Source of the DNA: Pelobates cultripes
Lineage: Eukaryota > Chordata > Amphibia > Anura > Pelobatidae
Assembly (NCBI GenBank): GCA_933207985.1
Contig: OW240918.1
Location: 112,504,999 to 112,568,998, forward strand
Direction: 5' to 3'
Length of the DNA stretch: 64,000 nt
Position numbers and translations under genes: made by a program. The notes under the pieces were generated by a model, which searched no databases, had not been told where the DNA came from, and saw only the letters and a list, made by a program, of their open reading frames with translations. Position 1 is the stretch's first letter; each line of letters begins with the position of its first letter. Positions 42,697 through 53,900 of the stretch are shown here, one piece after another.

Positions 42697-44510
42697 GGGG
42701 CGGAGCCTGACCGGGAAGCTGAACAGACACGATATCTGTGGGCTCCCGATCCTGAACCCAAATACCAGCAAAAACGAGAGGAACCCGTCTAATATTGAAC
42801 CCCAGCCTACCTCACCCTGTGCCACAGAAGTTGAGGAACCGGGGAATACCTTACACGACCTGATCGCTCACAGGGAACCCAGATTAGAGGATCGAGGCCT
42901 ACATCTCACAGAGCAAGGGAGAGGCGGCCGCTCTCTCTGCACACTAAAGCATGCAGCACCCGCAGTATCGGGCTGCCCCCCCCCCCCCTTGGGACCGGTG
43001 GGGGTTATCCCGGTCTCAATCAACAAATCCTGTATACTCACACGGCCTGCAAATGAAGCCGACAACCCACACTATGTGCCAAACCAGCAGGCCGCAAGCA
43101 GCACTAAAATGGCGGATGCTCAACCTATCGAAGACCATGCGCAGCCAGAATACTGGCTTAGCCCAGATGAATCCTTAAACACTCGCCTGCAAAAGCTGCT
43201 TGAATACTTCTGGGTGAAGGTGGAAGCTCGACACGCTGCCACACAGATACGGGCACAGGCAAACCGGGGCGCAAAGCAGACACAAGAAAGCGACAGCCGG
43301 AGAGAGCCCAGTGGACCCCCGGGCATAAACCCGAGAAATCTGACAACCTCTCAACAAATGAGCCCATCCGGGCTTAAGGCCCAGAGGGGCGAAGCCCCGA
43401 GATATCCTCCACACAGGCGGAGGCCCATATGCCGCAGGCGGCGGAACACCACCACAGCCCCCAGACCTACCCCAATGGGTAAGGGCCTGACCTTTAAAAG
43501 ACCCCGAGCCCGTGGAGAAATGATACTGACCTTACAACAATCCCGGAGCAGGGGGGTGAACCCAGCTTATCCCTGGCTGCCCGCCACCATCTGGACTTAC
43601 CCGACACAGCCGCTGCAGCTCCCACCCAGAGGTATAGGATGACCCAGCGGAACGCAGGCGGCCTACCTTCACACAGTCACCAATGGACGCTGTGCAGTCG
43701 GGCTGTGAAGCCGAGCAAGTAAAACCCAAAACGGGACTTTTTTTTCTTCATGCATCCTTTACCCTGGGTTAGCTTAGGCCTCACCATGAACAAACTGAGC
43801 CTCTCACACGTCCGACTAGGACCGAAGCAGCACATAGCTGGTTAAATGTTGAGTGCCCACTGTACTCCGGTAGCTCACCCTACCCTTTCTTGCTCAGTAG
43901 TACGAGCACTGTACAGCATCTGATCTTAAGGAGGGGGTGGGGAGAGGGTTAATTTGCTCAATGATTACTATCTGCTTAATGTTTAATGTTTAAAATTGTA
44001 CTTGCTTGATATGTGCCACAAACCCTCATTCCTACATACCACAGCACACATAACTCGAGGAGCAAAGACAAGCCCTCAGTCTAACCTGATGGGTGACACC
44101 AAAATCTAATGGAAACTACTGCACGCACAAAGGGCACAGCTTACAGGGCAATATCGGGCACAGGCTGGCCGGTTCATGGCACGACAGAGAGGCACATCCC
44201 CACAGCATAAACTACAAGCGACTCACCACAACTCTCACACACCTGTTATATTTACGCCTGTTATCACACTGAAGTCAAACTACTCTTACTATTATTACGA
44301 CACACTCACTAGCACTACATATGGTTACATAATTAACTAATATTATTCCAATCTAGTTTGTCAGCTTGAATAACATAAAAATGAGACAGTTACTCAAAAG
44401 AGATGTTGCACTGTGTTAACGTAACCCTAAGCTGTAAAAAATGTACATCCCCTTGTTTTTGTTCTGTACCCCATAAAACAAATGTCTCAATAAAAAATAG
44501 ATTTACAAAA
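42697..44510 (+). mobile_element. 1.8-kb non-autonomous LINE-type retroposon with intact ends
   Basis: A perfect 16-bp target duplication AAATGTTAAAATAAGG flanks it (42681-42696 and 44511-44526). The 5' end is GGGGCGGAGCCTGACC, close to the start of the ORF1-only LINE at 11825. The 3' end has CAATAAAAAATAG with a short A-rich tail. No reverse transcriptase or endonuclease wording is present. An arginine- and proline-rich frame lies at 42989-43642. I infer mobilisation by an L1/Tx1-like machinery. Confidence 0.85.
42989..43642 (+). CDS. Hypothetical frame in the 1.8-kb retroposon
   Basis: This 217-codon frame reads in part KMADAQPIEDHAQPEYWLSP, NTRLQKLLEYFWVKVEAR and RRRPICRRRRNTTTAP. A second ATG (43109) with ACTAAAATGGCG context would give the shorter MADAQPIED start. 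The first third is acidic with a short helical stretch, while the last half is proline- and arginine-rich. It lacks the RRNIRLRGI-type block of L1/Tx1 ORF1, so it is not a normal ORF1. It may be a decayed or internally deleted ORF1, or a chance frame in GC-rich sequence. Confidence 0.35.
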   Translation: MGPVGVIPVSINKSCILTRPANEADNPHYVPNQQAASSTKMADAQPIEDHAQPEYWLSPDESLNTRLQKLLEYFWVKVEARHAATQIRAQANRGAKQTQESDSRREPSGPPGINPRNLTTSQQMSPSGLKAQRGEAPRYPPHRRRPICRRRRNTTTAPRPTPMGKGLTFKRPRARGEMILTLQQSRSRGVNPAYPWLPATIWTYPTQPLQLPPRGIG

Positions 44511-44526
44511 AAATGTTAAAATAAGG

Positions 44527-45540
44527 TTCACCACCCTGTATTTAAAAAAATTAATTATAATAATAATAATTAATACATCTAATTCTAAATCAAACAGAGA
44601 AACGTGGAAAGGTTAAAAATCTGAAAAATGGGCTAACTTGCAGAATATTCCTCTCGATGGATTACAAACATTTTGTGACTCTCAAATAAAAAGCACAATA
44701 TTGCCTTTAGGACACCAATGGATTCAAACTTGCCTAAATTAGGCCCAACTGCAGATGGTACTTGGCTGGCCACTGTGGATTTTGTATGTCAAGATTCTAC
44801 ACACATTGTAGTTGAATACCGGAAAGGCCAAGAACGAGAAAATTGGTCATACGGCTTTATACTTGGACAGGACCTTTAACTTCAGAAAATAAGGATAGCT
44901 ATTGGCCATTGTTGAGTTAATAATATTATAATTTTATAGCACCAACATATTCCAAAAGAAATTAAGATGGTCCTGCTTACACGATCTTACAATCTATTAT
45001 CGTTATATATTGTTATATGTCTTGACCAGGGACTTCTACTTGTGAGGACGCCTGACTAGGATCTTATATATAAAACAAAAAAATACTACCTATCCTTCCT
45101 CCACACCAAATCCTCAGCCTCTCTTCTTTTGATAGACAACACTTTGATTATCTCGACAACTAGTAAAGAGACAACAAACCTATTAAGGGAATATGTACAC
45201 TGCTGAAAGAATAGAGATGTGACCTCCAAGGATTCCCTCAAACCCTGAAAGCTCAAGTAAGTTAGTAATGGAGATGCAACACCCAAGTAATATTAACCAG
45301 GGATATGTCATCCACCAACATATGTGCTTGGAAACATTTTGAACCTTTGAGAGCTCTTTGTGAAACTCCTGAATTTTTGTAACTCTAGAATTTCTAATAA
45401 GAGAAAATAAGTGCAATGTGTATATAACCTAATCCCATTAGTAGTAAAGAGAGCCGTACCAAGACTTTGTGCTGCCTGGGGCCAAGAATGAAATGCTGTT
45501 CCCCATTTCCCCCAACCAAAACAATGACCATTAAAACACG
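44527..45540. other. No gene; common frog LINE-tail phrase
   Basis: ATTTTATAGCACCAACATATTCC (44930-44952) is a phrase I associate with a high-copy frog LINE tail. Otherwise nothing is supported. Confidence 0.35.
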
Positions 45541-45830
45541 CCAACATCTCTTATGCAGATTGTATAGTGAATACAGTGTCTGTGTTTGTGTATTGTATGC
45601 AGTGTGTGTGTGGAATGCATTTTGTGAGTGTGTATAGTGGATGTAGTGTGTGTAGTGGATTTAATATCTGTGAGTCCTGCATGTAATGTTTGTGGTTGTG
45701 TATTGTATGCAATGTGTATAGTGGATGCAATGTGTGTAGTGTCTGTGTATAGTAAAAGCAAAAAAAGGTATAGTGTATTATAGAGTATGTGTTTGTGTAG
45801 TGGATGCAGTGTGTGTTTGTGTTTCCCTCG
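45541..45830. repeat. GT-rich minisatellite, left block
   Basis: The units are like GTGTGTAGTGGATGCAGTGT and GTATTGTATGCA. Open frames on the minus strand (HTASTIHTHK-type) are repeat translations. Confidence 0.8.
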
Positions 45831-46405
45831 CTCTTCTGGAACGCGAACGTGCGTTCCATTGCTCTTTCACGTGATGCGTCTCCCTGGAATGCAGATCTGC
45901 ATTTCATTTGCAACCTCGCGTCCTTAGTTTATGACGCCATCTTGGAACGCACCCTGCGTTCCATTGGGTTGCGGCTGCTTGGTAAAGGACGCGAGGTTGC
46001 AAATGATGGCATGGAGTCTCTATGTTCTGTGGTCTAGTGGGGATGCTGGGCTGAGCAGTTGGTCGTGGGGTCCAGTGGGGCTACTAAGCGGCTGGGTGTG
46101 CGGTCAAAGCAAGTACACGAGGGAGCTCTGATCTCCCTGCTCAGCTCCCTCACGTGCCTCTTAGTGATGCTGGGGCCAGAGTGACGTCATTTTTCGGCTC
46201 TGGCATCACTGTGGTACAAGCGAGGGAGCTGAGCAGGAGGGAGCTCAGGGGAGAGTCTTCTCTGACTGCCCACCTCCATCCCAAGCAGATGCCAGCCTCA
46301 GGGGGCCCAAAGTTGCCAGCTGGCTGGGCAAAGCCCCGGGATAAGAGGCTGGCAAGGCATATGCCAGGATGTTTGAGGGGTCCAATGCCTTGTCAGCATT
46401 GTGCT
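45831..46405. repeat. GC-rich block with two inverted-repeat structures
   Basis: A perfect 21-bp stem pairs 45905-45925 (CATTTGCAACCTCGCGTCCTT) with 45985-46005. A second, looser palindrome at about 46115-46250 has GAGGGAGCTGAGCAGG arms around GCCAGAGTGACGTCATTTTTCGGC, with TGACGTCA at 46182-46189. This GC-rich block next to a minisatellite repeats the design of the hAT composites, but I find no hAT termini here. Confidence 0.65.
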
Positions 46406-46945
46406 AATCACAATGTTGGATGCAGTGTGTGTGTGTTTGTGTAGTGTGTGTATAGTAGTAGATGCAGTGCATGTTTGTGTAGTGGATGCAGTGTGTACTT
46501 AATGCAGTGCATGTGTTTGTGTAGTGGATGTAGTTTGTATGTTTGTGTAGTGGATGTAGTGTGTGTGTGAAGTTGATGCAGTGTGTGTTTCTGTAGTGGA
46601 TGCAGTGTGTAGTTAATGCAGTGTGTGTGTGTGTGTGTGTTTGTGTAGTGTGTGTATAGTAGTAGATGCAGTGCATGTTTGTGTAGTGGATGCAGTGTGT
46701 ACTTAATGCAGTGCATGTGTTTGTGTAGTGGATGTAATATGTGTGTTTGTGTAGTGGATGTAGTGTGTATGTGTTTGTGTAGTGATGCCGTGTGTGTGTG
46801 TGAAGTTGATGTAGTGTGTGTTTGTGTAGTAGATGCAGTGTGTGTGTTTGTGTAGTGGATGTAGTGTGTGTGCATGTGTTTGTGTAGTGGATGCAGTGTG
46901 TGTGTGTGAAGTTGATGTATTGTGTGTTTGTGCTTTTGAGTGGTG
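46406..46945. repeat. GT-rich minisatellite, right block
   Basis: The array is built from TGTGTTTGTGTAGTGGATG and related units, with a larger period visible: the word AGTAGTAGATGCAGTGCATG recurs at 46455 and 46659. Confidence 0.85.
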
Positions 46946-46970
46946 TGTGAGCAGTTTTTGTTTTGTTTAA

Positions 46971-47306
46971 TTAAAGGACCACTATAGTGCCAGGAAAACA
47001 TACTCGTTTTCCTGGCACTATAGTGCCTTGAGGGTGCCCCCACCCTCAGGGACCCCCTCCCGCCCGGCTCTGGAAAGGGGAAAAGGGGTAAAACTTACCC
47101 TTTTCCAGTGCAGGGCGGGTAGCTCTCCTCCTCCGATCCTCCTCCGTTCCTTCCCGTTGGCTGAATGTGCACGCGCGGCAAGAGCTGCGCGTGCATTCAG
47201 CCGGTCGCATAGGAAAGCATTATCCCAGCCAGGTCCCTAGCTGGACCTGGCACCCAGACCACTTCATGAAGCTGAAGTGGTCTGGGTGCCTACAGTGGTC
47301 CTTTAA
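46971..47306 (-). mobile_element. TTAA-flanked inverted-repeat element with hairpin ends
   Basis: TTAA borders are at 46971-46974 and 47303-47306. The left end is the CACTATAGTGCCAGGAA hairpin, the right end the CACCCAGACCACTTC hairpin, the opposite order to the copy at 35935-36429. The centre carries ACTTACCCTTTTCCAG on the plus strand, the complement of the shared splice-donor-like motif. Confidence 0.8.
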
Positions 47307-47319
47307 GTTTATTTCCCCC

Positions 47320-47826
47320 TCCCTGCCTCTTACCTGTGGTCAGGAGGACGGGACGACACTGGTTCCCTGATGGGTTGGCCAGGTGCACCTCCATCTTCAG
47401 CAGCATTAACTTCTCTCTTCTCGAGAGTTGCAATAGCATGGCCATGGGTTGCTATGACAATGCTCCGAGCGGCACGCAATGCATGCTGGAGCCTTGCCCT
47501 AGCAACCTGCGGTCACAGTCTTGCGGCTTGCAAGAAGAGAGGAGGTAATTCTGCCGACTCCCGGGCTCCTGTTTTACACAATGAAGAGGGGTCCGGCTCT
47601 GAATGAAGACATCCAACATAAGTAAAATCCCAATAAGAAATCATTGCAGCAATGACGTCGGAGTACCCATCGCCGAGGGAGATAACCACTGGAATCAGGT
47701 GAGTACAGTATGTATTTTTTTTAAACCTTACAGTGGGGGGTGGGGGTGGGGTGAGGGATTTTGGGAAGAGAGAGCTATAGTGCTAGGAATACAACTTTTT
47801 ATTCCTAGCACTATAGTATCCTTTGA
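47320..47826 (+). mobile_element. TTAA-family related block
   Basis: The right end is a hairpin: CTATAGTGCTAGGAATAC with its complement, then ATCCTTTGAAG. Upstream GC-rich sequence contains GCAGCAATGACGTCGGAG and GGAATCAGGTGAGTACAG (47692-47709), a strong splice-donor-like word. The left border is not clear. Confidence 0.5.
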
Positions 47827-48165
47827 AGTGTTTTCACAGATTCCTTTATTCTCCTTCAAATAATCGCTCACTGATTACTAGAACCCTGGACACAAATACA
47901 GTAAATGACACAGCTTTCTGAGTACAAAACATACAAAGTTTGCTCACGTGTGTACTCCATAGAACTGAGACTCATCCCCACTTCAGCTTACACCAAAGGA
48001 TCACCTTGACCTTCAAATCATCCAATGACTTTACACAAAATGGGTTTTGACACTGTTACATTATGTATCAGATATTACATAAACTGTTTTAATCTCAAGT
48101 ATGGAATATCAAATACAGAAAAATATTTTCAAGCTAATGGATACAGTGTCAGCTAAACTAAGTAA
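47827..48165. other. No gene seen
   Basis: Anonymous sequence up to the TA target of the Tc1 element. Confidence 0.4.
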
Positions 48166-48169
48166 CATA

Positions 48170-49732
48170 CAGGGAGTGCAGAATTATTAGGCAAGTTGTA
48201 TTTTTGAGGATTAATTTTATTATTGAACAACAACCATGTTCTCAATGAACCCAAAAAACTCATTAATATCAAAGCTGAATATTTTTGGAAGTAGTTTTTA
48301 GTTTGTTTTTAGTTATAGCTATGTTAGGGGGATATCTGTGTGTGCAGGTGACTATTACTGTGCATAATTATTAGGCAACTTAACAAAAAACAAATATATA
48401 CCCATTTCAATTATTTATTATTACCAGTGAAACCAATATAACATCTCAACATTCACAAATATACATTTCTGACATTCAAAAACAAAACAAAAACAAATCA
48501 GTGACCAATATAGCCACCTTTCTTTGCAAGGACACTCAAAAGCCTGCCATCCATGGATTCTGTCAGTGTTTTGATCTGTTCACCATCAACATTGCGTGCA
48601 GCAGCAACCACAGCCTCCCAGACACTGTTCAGAGAGGTGTACTGTTTTCCCTCCTTGTAAATCTCACATTTGATGATGGACCACAGGTTCTCAATGGGGT
48701 TCAGATCAGGTGAACAAGGAGGCCATGTCATTAGATTTTCTTCTTTTATACCCTTTCTTGCCAGCCACGCTGTGGAGTACTTGGACGCGTGTGATGGAGC
48801 ATTGTCCTGCATGAAAATCATGTTTTTCTTGAAGGATGCAGACTTCTTCCTGTACCACTGCTTGAAGAAGGTGTCTTCCAGGAACTGGCAGTAGGACTGG
48901 GAGTTGAGCTTGACTCCATCCTCAACCCGAAAAGGCCCCACAAGCTCATCTTTGATGATACCAGCCCAAACCAGTACTCCACCTCCACCTTGCTGGCGTC
49001 TGAGTCGGACTGGAGCTCTCTGCCCTTTACCAATCCAGCCACGGGCCCATCCATCTGGCCCATCAAGACTCACTCTCATTTCATCAGTCCATAAAACCTT
49101 AGAAAAATCAGTCTTGAGATATTTCTTGGCCCAGTCTTGACGTTTCAGCTTGTGTGTCTTGTTCAGTGGTGGTCGTCTTTCAGCCTTTCTTACCTTGGCC
49201 ATGTCTCTGAGTATTGCACACCTTGTGCTTTTGGGCACTTCAGTGATGTTGCAGCTCTGAAATATGGCCAAACTGGTGTCAAGTGGCATCGTGGCAGCTG
49301 CACACTTGACTTTTCTCAGTTCATGGGCAGTTATTTTGCGCCTTGGTTTTTCCACACGCTTCTTGCGACCCTGTTGACTATTTTGAATGAAATGCTTGAT
49401 TGTTCGATGATCACGCTTCAGAAGCTTTGCAATTTTAAGAGTGCTGCATCCCTCTACAAGATATCTCACTATTTTTGACTTTTCTGAGCCTGTCAAGTCC
49501 TTCTTTTGACCCATTTTGCCAAAGGAAAGGAAGTTGCCTAATAATTATGCACACCTGATATAGGGTGTTGATGTCATTAGACCACACCCCTTCTCATTAC
49601 AGAGATGCACATCACCTAATATGCTTAATTGGTAGTAGGCTTTTGAGCCTATACAGCTTGGAGTAAGACAACATGCATAAAGAGGATGATGTGGTCAAAA
49701 TACTCATTTGCCTAATAATTCTGCACTCCCTG
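48170..49732 (-). mobile_element. Intact Tc1/mariner-superfamily transposon (DD37E type)
   Basis: The element is 1563 bp, flanked by TA on both sides (48168-48169, 49733-49734). The outer 25-bp ends starting CAGGGAGTGCAG are perfect inverted repeats. Inner copies of TGCATAATTATTAGGCAACT lie at about 48361-48380 and, inverted, at about 49532-49550. This gives the IR/DR layout with about 180-190 bp between outer and inner sites that Sleeping-Beauty-type elements use for transposase binding. One uninterrupted transposase fills the middle. Confidence 0.95.
48498..49514 (-). CDS. Tc1-family DDE transposase, full length
   Basis: The 338-residue protein catalyses cut-and-paste transposition in the nucleus. 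Residues 1-50 form the first helix-turn-helix (LTGSEKSKIVRYLVEG, STLKIAKLLKRD). A basic stretch GRKKRVEKPRRK (49-60) follows, like the GRPR/NLS linker. A second DNA-binding part comes next, then the catalytic core: WTDE with D144, MQDNAPSH with D237 and NPIENLW with E275. The last two catalytic residues are 37 positions apart (DD37E), unlike DD34E of classical Tc1 and matching, as I recall, the TRT group found in fish and frogs. The glycine-rich patch QQGGGG lies at 174-179. Length and all motifs are complete, with no stop or frameshift, and the ATG at 49514 begins MGQKKDLTGS. It is the only full-length, uninterrupted recognisable gene in the window. Confidence 0.95.
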   Translation of the reverse strand: MGQKKDLTGSEKSKIVRYLVEGCSTLKIAKLLKRDHRTIKHFIQNSQQGRKKRVEKPRRKITAHELRKVKCAAATMPLDTSLAIFQSCNITEVPKSTRCAILRDMAKVRKAERRPPLNKTHKLKRQDWAKKYLKTDFSKVLWTDEMRVSLDGPDGWARGWIGKGQRAPVRLRRQQGGGGVLVWAGIIKDELVGPFRVEDGVKLNSQSYCQFLEDTFFKQWYRKKSASFKKNMIFMQDNAPSHASKYSTAWLARKGIKEENLMTWPPCSPDLNPIENLWSIIKCEIYKEGKQYTSLNSVWEAVVAAARNVDGEQIKTLTESMDGRLLSVLAKKGGYIGH

Positions 49733-49845
49733 TACAGGCTTAAAAGTTTTTCCTCTGAACCATGAGCAGTTGTTACTTTATAGGATAATCTATAAGCCGT
49801 CGAGCAAGATAGTGAATGTACAATATGTTGAACAGTTCCACAATG

Positions 49846-50205
49846 GTGTCATGGTGTCATTGTTACTGGTTCCACCCCACTCTGCTTCTTCGGCTGAGAT
49901 CATCAAATTTGACGACCTTAGCCAATCCAATGCTTTCCTATAGGAAAAAATGACCATGCTGCGCCAATCAGCATCTCCTCATAGAGATGTATTGAATCAA
50001 GCATCTCTACGGAGAGCGTTCAATGTCTGCATGCAGAGCACCTCTAGTGGCCATCTGACTGTTGCTAGAGGTGTTATTAGGCAGTAATGTAAACACTGCC
50101 TTTTCTCTGAAAATTCAGTGTTTACATTCAATAGCCAGCAGTCACCAGAACAACTACAATGAGCGGTAGTTTTGCTGGATACTATAATGTCCCTTTAAAA
50201 CACTG
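49846..50205 (+). mobile_element. TTAA-family short element, right end clear
   Basis: The interior reads CCAATCAGCATCTCCTCATAG, CTCTAGTGGCCATCTGAC and CACTGCCTTTTCTCTGAAAA. The right end is ACTATAATGTCCCTTTAA (50180-50197). The left end is lost near GGTGTCATTGTTACTGG. Confidence 0.65.
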
Positions 50206-50420
50206 TACTTTGGTTGGAGTAACCCTTTAATATTCCAAAACTCCATTGTGATCCATCTACTAATTAGACTATTTTACCGCACTGATATTGCATGAACACC
50301 AATATCAATGTGAGTATTGCATGTGCCCAATGCCTTATATCACCTTTAGCATGATGGTAATATATATATATATATATATTGCAAAACCAAAGACTGGCAT
50401 TTTAAAATCGGAAATGATGA
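50206..50420. repeat. Short element end and a TA microsatellite
   Basis: GGTTGGAGTAACCCTTTAA (50212-50230) is a TTAA-family terminus. A (TA)n run lies at about 50360-50380. Confidence 0.5.
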
Positions 50421-50499
50421 CTCTGTGGAGTTTAACTGGTATGCATATGGTCTGGAAGCACCCCTACCTAACCCTGGGACCAATCCCGAGGTAAACAAG

Positions 50500-50800
50500 T
50501 TAACCCAATCCCCCTCCTGTGGTACCCAGCGCTGGGAAGAAAGAGCCGCTCAGTGCGCATGCTCAGTGCATCCTCTCTGCTCCCAGCGCCTTCACAGGGA
50601 TGCAGTGACGTCCCAGCCCCTCCCTCCCCCATAGCCCAGCAGTGGAACCAAGAGGGAGACATGAGGTTGGAGTGAGTGGGAGCAGGCACGGTCCTTCCCC
50701 CTTACACCCACCCATCATCACCTCTCACTTAATCCAGCATCCAGGCGAGCAAGGCACCTGCATCCAGGAGCACAGCTGAAGCCAGAAGCAGGAGCACCCA
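50500..50800 (+). promoter_or_regulatory. Promoter-like GC-richer region upstream of a candidate exon
   Basis: TGCGCATGCTCAG (50554-50566) resembles the NRF1 consensus, and several CpG-containing words, a CCCTCCC tract (about 50620) and GTGACGTC (50605-50612) sit upstream of the candidate start codons. No TATA box is evident. It could also be repeat-derived. Confidence 0.35.
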
Positions 50801-50921
50801 ATGCAGACCTCCATGGAGTTAAAGAAATCTATCTCTGCCACTATGGAGACAGACAAGCCAATGAAGAGCTATGGGGCAGTGGAGGAAACAGACTGGAAGG
50901 CAGGGGGGCTCTCCAGGCGGA
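50801..50921 (+). CDS. Candidate first coding exon of an unidentified host gene
   Basis: The frame opens at ATG 50801 (MQTSMELKKSISATMETDKP), continues MKSYGAVEETDWKAGGLSRR, and reaches a splice-donor-like GGA|GTAAGTAC at 50922. There are in-frame ATGs at 50813 and 50843, the last in the best context (CACTATGG). The coding part would be 121 nt and end in phase 1. The peptide is hydrophilic and acidic/basic mixed with no signal peptide, like the cytoplasmic N-terminus of a larger protein. I do not recognise the protein. No matching second exon is visible downstream, which is expected if introns are long. The sequence has no link to the repeats around it. Confidence 0.4.
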
Positions 50922-50930
50922 GTAAGTACT

Positions 50931-53900
50931 CCTTTCACTATGAATTAAAGGCTTATTGTAACCCCTTGTGTGCCAGAGGTTCTCTCTATGCACTTGACAT
51001 TCCAAGGGTTAATATCTCTATACTGGATGTAGGCATGCCCTCCTCCCCCATCCTAAAATGTACATACCATGTACAGTGTATGATGTTACCTGGGATTCAA
51101 CCCACATCTTGTTGTGATATTGTATCTGTGTATAAACTGGACAGGTGATCACAGTGTAAGCAGCCTTCGTATAACCTGGTGCCACTGTCTAGATGTGCTG
51201 ACATGAACATGGATTTTGGATGAAGGCTTTGTGGACAATTTTAACTCCATAGCTCTCCTGTGTTGTTATTTTGTATAAAAGAGTGCTGTGGAATGGAACC
51301 AGTGACATGACTGTGAGTGTGTGTGTGTGTTATTTTTACCTTTGGGCATCTCACATATTAATGTGCCATCTAGTTACATTGCAATGACAGGCTCACACTG
51401 AAGGTGGTGAATCAAACTAGTATCAAAACAGAGTCTGGTGTAATCAGGTTTGTGTGTAAGACTTTCATAAACTCCTCAAATATATTGTAAACGTCATATA
51501 TGTACATGTCAACCTCAAGTGTAACCCTTCGGTGCCAGAGGAGAAATTTTCTGAGCCCTGTGTTGTGGTTTTCCTCACTGTTTATATACCATGGTTTTAT
51601 TCTCAATTTCACATGAGGTTTTTAAACCTCCCCTCCCCCCACACACACACATACCCACACACCACTACCCCTGCCCCACACACATACACAAGGTAAAAGC
51701 TCAATAAAAATAGAATATAAAAAAAGGTAATTATTTACTGTACCAATCCACATGCTGTCACATGGGAATTGGATTACTGTAACAGCAGTTGGAGATATAC
51801 TTAAAATTTTCCTTCATTCATTATTTATATCATTTATAACATCTGGGAAGATTTTTTTTTAATTGCCTAAATTCTGTACAACAGATTTTAAAACCTTAGG
51901 ATATGTATAGTATGTTTGTTTTTGCACAATATTATGCACAGCATACACTCTTCATCAATACTCATTTAATTTTGTTGCAGGATAGATAATTCATCAATAT
52001 ACCAGCACTGTATAAAATTCTAACAACTAATGCTATACTATTAATGTTCCCATTTAAAAAAAATAGTTTTATTTCCCCCAGTAAATTTCCAGGCTCCCAC
52101 GTAGCTGACATTCCAAAGCAAAATACAGATTTTGCTTACAATTAAACTAATTTGCTATACAATGAACAGAGATTACCATAATGATTGTGCAATTAGTCTC
52201 TGTCCTTGTGTTTGTTTGAATGTAGGTCTTTTGTTCGCTCTATATGAGAACCTGCAGCTTGCTGTTTGATCTAAAACAGGGACTATATCAATAATAATCT
52301 ATCCTGCGTAAACAAAGACTTTACTGCACGATCTCAGATTTATTCTGACCAGCAAGTGGTAAATCCCTTGGATTAGTAAAACATTTTAATTCAATATTAA
52401 TAATACTGACCATGTATCCATGTCACTTACCTGATTCTTCTAGCGGGTTTTATATAACAATAAGCGGCATGGGGTTCTTAGACAATGTTACGGTAAGAGT
52501 TAATGTATTTCTGCTACATATTTAATGGAGAGACTTTGAGGAAATTCTTTGATTCCAGTATGCAAAGAGCTATGACTCATACAGACAAGAAATCATACAC
52601 ACTTACTAAAAAAAGATACCATTAAACAAATATATGGTATTAAACATTCAAAAAGTTCCTCTGGGGCATTTATCATAGACCCTATTTAATGTGGAGGCTG
52701 AGTAGAACAGTTTCCTGTGATACACAGAGCAGTTTTTCTAGATTTGGATTCGTTATGATCCGAATTAGGGCCGATTGTGTGATGGGTCAAATTCCTGAAC
52801 TCTGAGCCAAAATGTCGCCGAATCACAAACCAGTTGATACGTGCAATGGCTAAGCAAGATGAGGAGCAAAGAAATGATTGATGGGACAAAGTAGGATAGG
52901 GGACAGTCAACAAAGCTTTTATTTGCTAAAGTGAGAATTTAAAGTGATTTTCAGATTTAAGTGTAGAATACACAAACTGGAAAACTTCTCTAAGCCAATC
53001 CTCCAAGCCAGCTATGCTTTCAGTTCAATATACATATATAAACTCCCAGGTCCCAGCACTCGATGCTCCCGGTATTTCAAATGCTCCGGTGAAAATCTCC
53101 TACCAAAATGGATATAGTCCAAGTAGTGAGCACTCTGGAGTCTTTGTAATAATTTCTAAACTGTTGCTTTATTAAGCAAATCCAGTGATACAAAATGTGG
53201 TTTGATGTTTCAGTCTATTCAGACTTTTTACAAGACAACTTTTTTTCCCCCCAAGCTTTCAGAGGACGTGTTGTTTTGGGTCTGCAATGTAAAACTGTGC
53301 AATTTGATAGTTAGTGTAACATTTTCATTGCAGGGTTAAACACACCTCTAGTGGATGTCTTCCTGACAGCCACTAGAGGGTGTTTCTGCTCCTACAATTG
53401 TTCTGTGCCGTTTGATGTCCTTGGAAGCTTATCATAGGATTAAATGCTTCTCCATGAGTAGCATTTGATTGTAGTGTGGCACTTGTCACGCATGTTCTTC
53501 TCACCCTAAGTGCTTCTTTGTGATCAAAAGGAGGTAGCCTACAGGAAGACGACATGGGAGGAAGAACAGGCAGGTGCAATAAGTGAGTCTCTGTGCTAGA
53601 AGCAAGGTGAGCAAAATCCTTTAAAACATTTTTTTTCATGGTTTTGGCAACCTTCGTCACTCCAAATGTTTTGGACTTCATCTCCCACAATGCTTTGCCA
53701 GCATTTTGGCTGTAAGAGCATTATAGGAGATGTAGTCCATAACATGTAATCTAGATAGTGAGTAGACAACTTTAACATTAGGAATACTTATTTGTATTCC
53801 AAACGTTATAGTGTTCCTTTAAGAATGGCTCATAACTGCAGTTGTTTGTAAAACTCTTGCAGTTATAAGACAGCTCTCTGGAGCAGTGACATCTGAAGTA

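Noticed and set aside
45531..47043. Long minus-strand frame of about 211 codons rich in His/Thr (HTHTASTTQTH)
   Set aside because: It is the GT-rich array read on the other strand, running into a TTAA-family element end.
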